From a bacterium (GTDB taxonomy: Bacteria; UBA9089; CG2-30-40-21; SBAY01), in assembly GCA_040757115.1 (NCBI GenBank), contig JBFLYA010000039.1, forward strand, positions 1 to 24,086: 24,086 bases of DNA, read 5' to 3'. A program made the translations under genes and the position numbers. The notes beneath the pieces are model-generated. The model was given only the letters and a program-made list of their open reading frames with translations, did not search any database and was not told the origin of the DNA. Below, in pieces: positions 15,086 to 21,234 of the stretch (position 1 is its first letter; each line of letters begins with the position of its first letter).

Positions 15086-15115
15086 TTGACTTTTCTGATG
15101 GGTTTGTGATAAAAT
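15086..15115 (+). promoter_or_regulatory. Cassette promoter Pc of array 2
   Basis: TTGACT (15086-15091), 18 bp and TAAAAT (15110-15115) read right through the attI core into the first cassette. Placement between intI and attI matches the usual Pc position. Confidence 0.7.
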
Positions 15116-15236
15116 ATAACAAAAGTGTATAATAACTTGTTAGACAGAGAGATATATTTCCAAGTTTGGTCAGTATATAAACGAGGTGCACGAAGTTACG
15201 TCATAAAAATACCACTTTGATTTGAGGAGGTAGTTT

Positions 15237-15818
15237 ATGAATTCGATAATAATAACCGCCCTAAGTGCTCAGATAACTGCCATTTTGGTAGTCATATTTA
15301 GTACATTCTTTGCCAAAAGAAAAGAGACGCAGACAGGACGATCTAAATTCTTCGAATCACTGGATAAAAAGTTCGATATAGGATTTGTTAAAGATCGATC
15401 GGATATTGAAATACTCAAAAGTGCAATTGAGAGAGAAGCGGGTGCTGTTTACTCATTAGCTCCCCTACTTGAGGACTATCTTGTTCATCTCACTCACAAA
15501 GGTACTCAAGAATCAACTGATACTACTTTATCTGAGCGGTATCAAATAATTAAAGAAATAATTGTTCAGGAAAATGCAGACAAACCCTTTGCAGATGTTC
15601 CAGAAGAAGAAAGGCAGTTATTAATAAGAATACGAGACGGGACCCAACATAATGACAAAGAATCTATCTTATTCAATCTAAACGAATTAAGTTCCGTTAT
15701 CTCGGTACGAACCAAAGATTATGAAAGAACCATGAAAACAAATAGATGGGCAGTGCCTCTTGCTGTAATTGGTTTACTTGCCTCAATTGTCTTTGGTGCA
15801 TTTAGCTTGTTGAAATAA
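15237..15818 (+). CDS. Membrane-anchored protein with two terminal TM helices
   Basis: A 193-residue first-cassette product. Residues 4-25 (IIITALSAQITAILVVIFST) and 171-191 (WAVPLAVIGLLASIVFGAFS) are transmembrane. The roughly 140 residues between them are charged and helical, and should face the cytoplasm given the basic residues after the first helix (FAKRKETQTGR). No catalytic motif is seen and no family is recognised. The topology resembles small membrane effectors in phage-defence or toxin systems, but that is only a resemblance. GAGGAGG 7 bp upstream is a strong ribosome binding site. As the first cassette after Pc it is probably well expressed. Confidence 0.7.
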   Translation: MNSIIITALSAQITAILVVIFSTFFAKRKETQTGRSKFFESLDKKFDIGFVKDRSDIEILKSAIEREAGAVYSLAPLLEDYLVHLTHKGTQESTDTTLSERYQIIKEIIVQENADKPFADVPEEERQLLIRIRDGTQHNDKESILFNLNELSSVISVRTKDYERTMKTNRWAVPLAVIGLLASIVFGAFSLLK

Positions 15819-15824
15819 TGCCCT

Positions 15825-15886
15825 ATCTAACCAATCGCTGCACCTGACCCTCGCTTCACTCGGGCAGGTGAGCTTTATCGTTATGT
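15825..15886 (+). other. attC site A (62 bp)
   Basis: R'' ATCTAAC (15825-15831) and R' GTTATGT (15880-15886). The arms GCTGCACCTG and CAGGTGAGC pair with one extra G. The loop is short (ACCCTCGCTTCACTCGGG) and lacks the triplicate AAAGTTT motif of the long sites. Confidence 0.85.
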
Positions 15887-15920
15887 GGGAAGAATATGAT
15901 AAATTGATTGGGGGAAACAA

Positions 15921-16271
15921 ATGAAAGAAAAGAATGTATGGTGCAAAATAATAGAAGCGGTTACTGCTCCACTTGGTTTTTTTGTTCTCGCTCTTTTGAT
16001 TGTTGAATCTTTCTTGGCTATTGTCCTTACAGGTGGCAAACTAGAAAAAAACGATCAAATGATAGGCATTTACATTGGTATCGCTTTGTTCGTCTTTGTT
16101 ACAATTCTTGTTTTTATATTAGTTTGGCACAAACCGAAAAATTTAACCTTTGATAAGGAGTCACACTTAATCGACCAAGGGAAGGCTCCCTTCGGAACAG
16201 ACTCTACAACAGTTCTAAATAGGGACAAACTGTTGCCTACAGAAGCAAATGGAAAAGGAGGCAACTCATGA
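15921..16271 (+). CDS. Two-TM small protein, first gene of a two-gene cassette
   Basis: A 116-residue protein with two transmembrane helices at about 16-37 (APLGFFVLALLIVESFLAIV) and 48-69 (IGIYIGIALFVFVTILVFIL). A cytoplasmic tail of about 45 residues begins WHKPKNLTFDKESHLID. The APLGFFVLALLIVE...KPKNLTFD pattern looks like a conserved family of small 2TM proteins, which I cannot name with certainty. Its stop overlaps the start of the next gene by 4 bp (ATGA), so the two are translationally coupled and probably work together. A GGGGG motif 7 bp upstream supports the ATG. A 2TM protein coupled to a small nucleotide/RNA-type protein suggests a membrane effector, which is inference. Confidence 0.7.
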   Translation: MKEKNVWCKIIEAVTAPLGFFVLALLIVESFLAIVLTGGKLEKNDQMIGIYIGIALFVFVTILVFILVWHKPKNLTFDKESHLIDQGKAPFGTDSTTVLNRDKLLPTEANGKGGNS

Positions 16272-16540
16272 AAGCATACACAATAAATTATGATTTAAAA
16301 GCTCCTGATAGAAATTATGATGGTCTTTACGAAGCAATTAAAAAATCACCAAAATGGTGGCATTATTTAGAATCTACCTGGATTATTATTACAAATGAAA
16401 CACCTAATCAAATATGGCAACGTATAGAGCCTTTTGTTGATAAAAATGATTATTTATTGATTATAGAAGTCCGAGATAATGTGCAAGGATGGCTACCTAA
16501 GGATGCATGGGATTGGATTCATACAAATGTACCTAGATAA
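16268..16540 (+). CDS. Small Cas2/SinR-like ferredoxin-fold protein
   Basis: A 90-residue protein. It starts MKAYTINYDLKAPDRNYDGL, with a strand ending in an aspartate (D9). A helix (YEAIKKSPKWWHYLESTW) and strand (WIIITNETP) follow, then a helix (IWQRIEPFVDKN), a strand (YLLIIEV) and a short tail (GWLPKDAWDWIHTN). The order and the Y-D-L after strand 1 match the fold of Cas2/VapD-like proteins and database entries called SinR family, which have no proven function. There are no other cas genes nearby, so a CRISPR role is unlikely. An RNase or RNA-binding role is possible but unproven. It overlaps the 2TM gene by 4 bp and has AAGGAGG upstream. Confidence 0.7.
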   Translation: MKAYTINYDLKAPDRNYDGLYEAIKKSPKWWHYLESTWIIITNETPNQIWQRIEPFVDKNDYLLIIEVRDNVQGWLPKDAWDWIHTNVPR

Positions 16541-16544
16541 AAGC

Positions 16545-16676
16545 ACATAACCAATCGCTGCACCTGACCGCCAACAGTGTAGCGGTTTTGCAAAGTTCTG
16601 TGCCCTATTAAAGTTTAGTGGTTTTACAAAGTTTTGTGTCCATCCTGTTGGCGGCAGGTGAGCTCAATCGTTAGCT
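16545..16676 (+). other. attC site B (132 bp) with triplicate loop motif
   Basis: R'' ACATAAC (16545-16551) and R' GTTAGCT (16670-16676). The arms GCTGCACCTG/CAGGTGAGC and, further in, CGCCAACAG/CTGTTGGCG form a long stem. The loop holds CAAAGTTCTGTG (16591-16602), TAAAGTTTAGTGG (16610-16622) and CAAAGTTTTGTG (16627-16638). Confidence 0.85.
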
Positions 16677-16795
16677 GCCATCACCCTATCAAGTGGAGAA
16701 GGAGAAGGGAGAAAGAATAGTGGCAGAAGGAACACCAGAGCCAGTATCTGCCACCGATACAGGCCAGTTTTGAAAAAAATGCTATCCGCTAAAGG

Positions 16796-16825
16796 TTGAG
16801 AAGATTTGAGAGGGAATGGTATAAT
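16796..16825 (+). promoter_or_regulatory. Promoter of the MNT-HEPN gene, probably leaderless
   Basis: TTGAGA (16796-16801), 18 bp and TATAAT (16820-16825). The ATG is at 16834, only 8 bp after the -10 box, so transcription would start at or next to the start codon. No ribosome binding site is present, consistent with a leaderless mRNA. Confidence 0.6.
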
Positions 16826-16833
16826 ATAAATTT

Positions 16834-17709
16834 ATGAAGAAGAGCATAGACCATCTTTCTTTCAGAAAACAGAGGGAATTAGAGACTGTCGTCAGGGTCA
16901 TTCGTAATGTAGTAAGGGTAGAGATGATTGTCTTATTTGGAAGCTATGCCAGGGGAGACTTTGTTGACTATGACTTTCGATACGATGCTGAAGAAGGACA
17001 TTTCACCAGTTATGAAAGTGATTTTGACATTATGGTCATTGTCCAGGAAGAAAAGATAGCGGAAGATTTTAGGATTTGGGGAAGAATTGAAAATCAACTT
17101 AGACACAAAATCCCTACACCCGTAAAGCTCGTTACCGAAGATATTGAGCATGTCAATGAACAACTTTCAGTGGGCAGATACTTTTATGCTGAGGTCAAGA
17201 AAGAAGGCATACTCCTTTATGATTCAAAACGCTTTCAACTTGCAAGGGCAAGGAAGCTCACTCCAGGAATAAAAAAGGCACTGGCAGAGGAGGATTATAA
17301 GCTTTGGTTTCCAAAGGCAAAGGAGTTTTTTGTGAATTTCGAATTTAACTTTGAGAAAGGCTGGAATAATTTAGCTGCCTTTAACCTTCACCAAACCACA
17401 GAGTCTCTATACAGTGGTGCTTCCCTTGTCCTTACCAGCTACAAACCGAAGACGCACGATCTGGAAAAACTAACAAAGCGTATGGAAAAAATTGACTTGG
17501 ATTTTAAAAAGATTTTCCCCCGAGAACAAGCTGAAGAAAAGCGCCTCTTTGAGCTTCTTAGGAAGGCCTATGTTGATGCAAGATACAAGAAATCATATAA
17601 GATTACCAAATCTGAACTGGAATACTTAGCGGAAAGGGTAAAGAAACTGCGTAGATTAGCCTTAAGAAAGAGCAGAGAGAAGATTAAAGAGTTTGAATTA
17701 AGCCCCTGA
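16834..17709 (+). CDS. Fused MNT nucleotidyltransferase-HEPN protein
   Basis: A 291-residue protein. The N-terminal nucleotidyltransferase domain has GSYARG (36-41) and SDFD (62-65), with about 20 extra residues between them; a third acidic site may be in the LVTED region. Residues about 145-285 form a HEPN domain: LWFPKAKEFFVNFEFNF, NNLAAFNLHQTTESLYSGAS, the characteristic KTHDLEKL (about 207-214), and LLRKAYVDARYKKSY near the end. In two-gene MNT/HEPN systems the antitoxin and toxin are separate; here they are fused, as in a known family of unclear role. The canonical HEPN R-x4-6-H RNase motif is not obvious, so nuclease activity is doubtful. It is the first gene of the third cassette and has its own promoter right at the start codon. 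Confidence 0.85.
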   Translation: MKKSIDHLSFRKQRELETVVRVIRNVVRVEMIVLFGSYARGDFVDYDFRYDAEEGHFTSYESDFDIMVIVQEEKIAEDFRIWGRIENQLRHKIPTPVKLVTEDIEHVNEQLSVGRYFYAEVKKEGILLYDSKRFQLARARKLTPGIKKALAEEDYKLWFPKAKEFFVNFEFNFEKGWNNLAAFNLHQTTESLYSGASLVLTSYKPKTHDLEKLTKRMEKIDLDFKKIFPREQAEEKRLFELLRKAYVDARYKKSYKITKSELEYLAERVKKLRRLALRKSREKIKEFELSP

Positions 17710-17723
17710 TCTGCAATATCAAG

Positions 17724-17752
17724 TTGACTAAACCCTTTATTTGTAGGATAAT
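17724..17752 (+). promoter_or_regulatory. Promoter of the toxin-antitoxin pair
   Basis: TTGACT (17724-17729), 17 bp and GATAAT (17747-17752) lie about 100 bp upstream of the antitoxin gene. A small hairpin CTGCC-AATA-GGCAG (about 17789-17802), followed by TATAAT, could be an operator or a second promoter. Confidence 0.5.
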
Positions 17753-17851
17753 TTAGCCAATACAACTTTCCTTACAGCAATATAAAGCTGCCAATAGGCA
17801 GTATAATCCTAGGTTAGCTAATATAAAAGAAACACAACGGGAGGTGGTAAT

Positions 17852-18070
17852 ATGGCAGTTACTATTCCATTAGATCAAATGACTACAGCAGAGAAACTTC
17901 TATCAATGGAGAATATATGGGATGATTTATGCCGAAGGGCAGATGAAATCTCTTCTCCGCCCTGGCATGGGGAGGTTCTCCAGCAGAGGGAAGAAAAAGT
18001 AAAGAAAGGGGTAGAGGAATTTACTGATTGGGAGAATGCCAAAGGGAAAATAAAAGAGTCTGTTTCATGA
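17852..18070 (+). CDS. Addiction-module antitoxin (ParD-like component)
   Basis: A 72-residue protein matching the short putative addiction module component family: LLSMENIWDDLCRRADEISS, then PPWHGEVLQQREEKVKKG, ending with a helical, charged tail. Such proteins neutralise a ParE/RelE-type toxin encoded immediately downstream and usually repress their own promoter. GGGAGGTGG 6 bp upstream is a strong ribosome binding site. The stop overlaps the toxin start (ATGA), so translation is coupled. It follows the MNT-HEPN gene after 142 bp with no recognisable attC between them, so both may share one cassette or an attC has decayed. Confidence 0.85.
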   Translation: MAVTIPLDQMTTAEKLLSMENIWDDLCRRADEISSPPWHGEVLQQREEKVKKGVEEFTDWENAKGKIKESVS

Positions 18071-18360
18071 AAATCAAAATTCTTGAATCGGCATCCCAGG
18101 ATTTAATCGAAGGCTACTGGTTCTACGAAAAACAGCAAGAAGGTCTCGGTAGTTACTTTCTTGATACATTGTTTTCGGATATTGATTCACTACAGATTTA
18201 TGCTGGCATTCATCCCATATATTTTGAACGATATTATCGTTCACTATCTAAACGTTTCCCATTTGCTATTTATTATCGTATTGAGCAAAGAACAGTAGTG
18301 GTATATGCAGTACTTGATTGTCGTCGAAATCCAGCATGGATAAAAGACAGATTAAAATAA
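18067..18360 (+). CDS. ParE/RelE-family toxin
   Basis: A 97-residue type II toxin. Family features are KIKILESASQDLIEGYWFYE at the start, the central FERYYRSLSKRFPFAIYYRI and VVVYAVLDCRRNPAWIKDRL at the end, where the conserved basic C-terminus lies. ParE members poison DNA gyrase and RelE members cut mRNA on the ribosome; the sequence alone does not decide which. I chose the ATG at 18067 because it overlaps the antitoxin stop by 4 bp and the family homology begins there. A frame starting at 18028 is only an upstream extension. The cassette ends in a broken attC (18363 onward). Confidence 0.88.
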   Translation: MKIKILESASQDLIEGYWFYEKQQEGLGSYFLDTLFSDIDSLQIYAGIHPIYFERYYRSLSKRFPFAIYYRIEQRTVVVYAVLDCRRNPAWIKDRLK

Positions 18361-18362
18361 GA

Positions 18363-18436
18363 AGCTAACCAATCGCTGCACCTGACCGCCAACAATCTGT
18401 AGTTTTTCAAAGTTCTGTGCCCTATCAAAGTTTAGC
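18363..18436 (+). other. Left half of an attC site, right half lost
   Basis: AGCTAAC, GCTGCACCTGACCGCCAAC and two AAAGTT repeats match the left half of attC B. The right arm is absent: from about 18450 the sequence becomes the 3' part of the gene-less cassette (as at 18770-18987). The toxin-antitoxin cassette is thus fused to a truncated gene-less cassette and now uses its attC. Confidence 0.7.
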
Positions 18437-18537
18437 GGAGATATGAGCGGGAGATATGAGGGTCAAACCGTGAATGTGGAATGCACAATAATTCGGTGAG
18501 GCAGAGGAAAAGGAAAAGACAGCGAATCAGAGCTTTT

Positions 18538-18669
18538 GTCTAACCCTGCGTTGCAGTTGACGGCGGGGGACTGTGCCGTGGTCAGAGTTTTGTGGTCTCT
18601 CAAAGTTTTATCTTGCTATCGAACTTTTGTGGTAATCCTCCCCGCCGCACCTGAACTTTATCGTTAGAC
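18538..18669 (+). other. attC site D (132 bp)
   Basis: R'' GTCTAAC (18538-18544) and R' GTTAGAC (18663-18669). The arms GTTGCAG/CTGAAC (extra G) and CGGCGGGG/CCCCGCCG form the stem. The loop has three AAAGTTTTGTGG-like repeats. It is nearly identical to the sites ending at 18987 and 19482. Confidence 0.85.
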
Positions 18670-18981
18670 TAATAAAAATAATCACACAGAGACACAAAGT
18701 CACAAAGGAATTGAATAAAACAATAAACCTTTGTGTTCTTTGTGGCTTTGTGTGAGAAAATAAAAAGGAGATATTTTAGGGGCAACCGTGAATGTGGAAT
18801 GCACAATAATTCGGTGAGGCAGAGGAAAAGGAAAAGACAGCGAATCAAAGCTTTTGTCTAACCCTGCGTTGCAGTTGACGGCGGGGGACTGTGCCGTGGT
18901 CAGAGTTTTGTAGTCTCTCAAAGTTTTATCTTGCTATCAAACTTTTGTGGTAATTCTCCCCGCCGCACCTGAACTTTATCG
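18664..18981 (+). mobile_element. Gene-less hairpin cassette, copy 1
   Basis: A complete 318-bp cassette without a plausible gene. Near its start, CACACAGAGACACAAAG (from 18684) and the further ACAAAGG arm pair over about 25 bp with CCTTTGTG...CTTTGTGTG, around a 19-nt loop. A conserved stretch follows (GTGAATGTGGAATGCAC and onward), then attC. Copy 2 is at 19158-19476, a third starts at 23938, and a 3' fragment lies at 18450-18663. The palindrome resembles the ends of four-helix-bundle/GxxExxY elements. Confidence 0.75.
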
Positions 18982-18987
18982 TTAGCC
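18856..18987 (+). other. attC site E (132 bp)
   Basis: R'' GTCTAAC (18856-18862) and R' GTTAGCC (18981-18987), with the same stem and triplicate loop motif as attC D. It closes gene-less cassette copy 1. Confidence 0.85.
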
Positions 18988-19157
18988 CGCTGCAAAGAAA
19001 CAGACTCGGAACGTAAGTGGTGAAGAAGTATCCTGGAGCAGAAATAGCGAAGAAGTGGCTTGGAAGAGGAGCAGCGAAGAAGTAGTGTGGAGAGGAAATG
19101 ACAAAGAAATGAATTCCTAACAAAACAATGAACCTGACAGAGCAGGTTATTTTATCG
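18982..19157 (+). mobile_element. Mini-cassette with 27-bp tandem repeats
   Basis: A 176-bp cassette. Three consecutive 27-bp units each begin GAAGAAGT and contain a TGG at a fixed place (about 19020-19100); a partial fourth unit follows. On the plus strand they encode a nine-residue repeat of the EEV-x-W type (EEVSWSRNS, EEVAWKRSS, EEVVWRGND) ending KEMNS-stop, but there is no start codon. On the minus strand a 65-codon TTG-started frame gives an aromatic-rich repeat running into attC. Neither is convincing as a gene. Confidence 0.6.
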
Positions 19158-19163
19158 TTAGAC
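19115..19163 (+). other. attC site F (49 bp)
   Basis: R'' TCCTAAC (19115-19121) and R' GTTAGAC (19157-19163). The arms AATGAACCTG and CAGGTTATT pair perfectly apart from the extra G. It is almost identical to attC 1 in array 1. Confidence 0.8.
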
Positions 19164-19476
19164 TAATAAAAATAATCACACAGAGACACAAAGTCACAAA
19201 GGAATTGAATAAAACAATAAACCTTTGTGTTCTTTGTGGCTTTGTGTGAGAAAATAAAAAGGAGATATTTTACGGTCAAACCGTGAATGTGGAATGCACA
19301 ATAATTCGGTGAGGCAGAGGAAAAGGAAAAGACAGCGAATCAAAGCTTTTGTCTAACCCTGCGTTGCAGTTGACGGCGGGGGACTGTGCCGTGGTCAGAG
19401 TTTTGTGGTCTCTCAAAGTTTTATCTTGCTATCAAACTTTTGTGGTAATTCTCCCCGCCGCAGCTGAACTCTATCG
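19158..19476 (+). mobile_element. Gene-less hairpin cassette, copy 2
   Basis: 319 bp and nearly identical to copy 1, including the 25-bp hairpin near its start. Differences are few (for example GGTCAAACC in place of GGGCAACC). The 1-300 bp stretch before the next gene contains no coding sequence. Confidence 0.75.
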
Positions 19477-19482
19477 TTAGAC
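19351..19482 (+). other. attC site G (132 bp)
   Basis: R'' GTCTAAC (19351-19357) and R' GTTAGAC (19476-19482), with the same stem and triplicate loop motif as attC D and E. It ends copy 2 of the gene-less cassette and precedes the TPR-SPFH cassette. Confidence 0.85.
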
Positions 19483-19623
19483 GCCATTTGTGGCAAAAAA
19501 GAAAATTTAAAAAAAGAATTGTCTCATTTTTATTAAATTAGGATTTGCAGTATTTGTGTTGATGGTGTTATTACCCAACATGTTTGAGAACTGTTAAAGT
19601 TAATTAAAAGGAGAAATAAAAAA

Positions 19624-21222
19624 ATGGTACATTTGAGAAAGTGGAATTATTTAATCTATGTCTTTTTGATTTGTTTAACTTTCTTTATTACTAACTACTT
19701 ATTAATAAACGATGCATCTGCACAAGATTCGAAAAATAAAAGCTATGGAGAAAATAATAGTTTAAGCGAGCAGATTATCTTGCTGAAAGAACGTCAAGAT
19801 TTATTAATTGAAGCGACCCAAAAAGATCTTCAACGCGTATATTATGTCTTCGCAGGTGTTGCTGCAATTTTTACAATTTTAACAATAATTTTCGGATCCC
19901 GACAAATAATTACCGAAAGTCGAAGGCAAAAAGTTGAAGGGAAATATTTTGTCGAAATGCAATCAGTTATGAACTCATTTCGTGATAATATTTCTACTAT
20001 AAACTCGCTAATTTCAACTCTTAAGCAAACCTTTGATTTTCAGGGAGAAATTCAAAAAAGACTTTTAGATGTGGATAAAAGCTTAAAGGATTTGCGGGTG
20101 TTCAAAGAGAAAGAAGAATTAGGATACCGTTCACAGGTTGACGCTATGAATGCTCGCTCTGCGCAGTTATTTATTGAAAGTAAAATACACACTGGGGATA
20201 GAGAAAGTTTCAAACGTGAAGAAAATAAAGCTAAAATTCATTCATTATCAGCACACTTTGATACCCTTAAAACTACTGGTGAGATTACTGACTTAGCTAG
20301 CCCAGTATCTCTTTTTATGCGAGCTTTAGGGCATTTTAATGAAATTGAATATGAGGAAGCCTTGGCAGTTTTAAAACAGGCACGTGATTCAGCAAAAGCT
20401 CAATTAAGTTCACCACTATCACAGTATGGTACTTGGGATGTTGATGAAATAAGAGAAAAACTTACTATACTTATAAATGAATCGCATTATCACCTTGGAA
20501 TAATATATTATAATCTTGGAAGATATGAGGAATCTCGAAACGAATTTAAATCTGCTTTTGAAAGAAATCAACTAGATTTTAGATCACGAATATATATTCC
20601 AGAGTTAATGTTTTTTGATATGGGGATAGATCCATCTGTAACTGAAGCAGAGTTTCGTTTAGTTGAGGTTGAATTAAATAATATAACTTTAGAAAATAGA
20701 AAGCGTATGTCTTCCCCCTGGGATAAACAATTTGCTTCATTGAAAATGCGACAAGGTGGTTTTTATCTACCTAAATTGATCAAATTAGAATCAAGAATTA
20801 TGTGGCGAAGATATGAAGATATAGAAAAAGCCATAGAATGTTTTTGGCAAGCCAAAGAACATGATTCTGAGTCTATGTTCATTAGCTTTTGTTTAGCACA
20901 AAGTATGCATATTATAGGACGTTCTGCACTTTGGCGCGATCAAACTCCTGAAACTTTATTTCGGGAAGTATTCCATCGTTTTAGAGATGATGCTATCTTA
21001 AAAACTGAACCAATTCTTTTATGCTTACTTTATTATTGTGCAGCAATCAGTTGTTGGCTTGGAAATATACAAAAGGAAAATCCAAGATTGTATTTGAACC
21101 AAGCACGTCAATATTTGCAACGTATTCCAAAAGGAATAAGAGTATTCTCTCCTATAAATAAGATCAACTTAAGCCGTGAAGATATATTAAAAGAAATGCA
21201 ACAAATGGAAGAATTATTATAA
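19624..21222 (+). CDS. Membrane-anchored TPR protein
   Basis: A 532-residue protein, the first gene of a large two-gene cassette. Residues 10-29 are hydrophobic and followed by NDASAQD, which could be a signal-peptidase site. Residues 72-91 (VYYVFAGVAAIFTILTIIFG) are a clear transmembrane helix. If the N-terminus is in, the rest (92-532) is cytoplasmic. It contains a coiled-coil stretch (about 100-170), then TPR-like helix pairs: LFMRALGHFNEIEYEEALAV (about 228-247) and HYHLGIIYYNLGRYEESRNE (about 286-305). More helices and a repeat-like segment (YEDIEKAIECFWQAKEH) follow. No enzymatic motif is seen. It is probably a scaffold or sensor working with the SPFH protein 12 bp downstream. AAGGAG precedes the ATG. 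The AT-rich composition matches the surrounding region. Confidence 0.75.
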   Translation: MVHLRKWNYLIYVFLICLTFFITNYLLINDASAQDSKNKSYGENNSLSEQIILLKERQDLLIEATQKDLQRVYYVFAGVAAIFTILTIIFGSRQIITESRRQKVEGKYFVEMQSVMNSFRDNISTINSLISTLKQTFDFQGEIQKRLLDVDKSLKDLRVFKEKEELGYRSQVDAMNARSAQLFIESKIHTGDRESFKREENKAKIHSLSAHFDTLKTTGEITDLASPVSLFMRALGHFNEIEYEEALAVLKQARDSAKAQLSSPLSQYGTWDVDEIREKLTILINESHYHLGIIYYNLGRYEESRNEFKSAFERNQLDFRSRIYIPELMFFDMGIDPSVTEAEFRLVEVELNNITLENRKRMSSPWDKQFASLKMRQGGFYLPKLIKLESRIMWRRYEDIEKAIECFWQAKEHDSESMFISFCLAQSMHIIGRSALWRDQTPETLFREVFHRFRDDAILKTEPILLCLLYYCAAISCWLGNIQKENPRLYLNQARQYLQRIPKGIRVFSPINKINLSREDILKEMQQMEELL

Positions 21223-21234
21223 AGGGAGGTCTAT

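Larger units (their letters stand above)
15049..15145 (+). other. attI site of array 2
   Basis: The core GTTAGAC lies at 15139-15145, after CTT, next to the divergent intI gene and just downstream of Pc. A second CTTGTTAGA motif at 15041-15049 may be an accessory integrase-binding site. The block is duplicated at 10340-10435. Confidence 0.75.

Noticed and set aside
16268-16540. CRISPR system (Cas2-like protein, repeated sequences nearby)
   Set aside because: There is no cas1, no effector gene and no array with regular spacers; the repeated sequences are attC sites and cassettes.
17710-17851. Possible attC between the MNT-HEPN gene and the toxin-antitoxin pair
   Set aside because: GTTAGC and AGCCAATACAAC motifs occur, but no paired arms with an extra G could be found.
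18926-19123. 65-codon minus-strand frame with an aromatic nine-residue repeat
   Set aside because: It starts at a TTG inside one attC and ends inside another, opposite to cassette orientation; the repeat is explained by the 27-bp DNA units.
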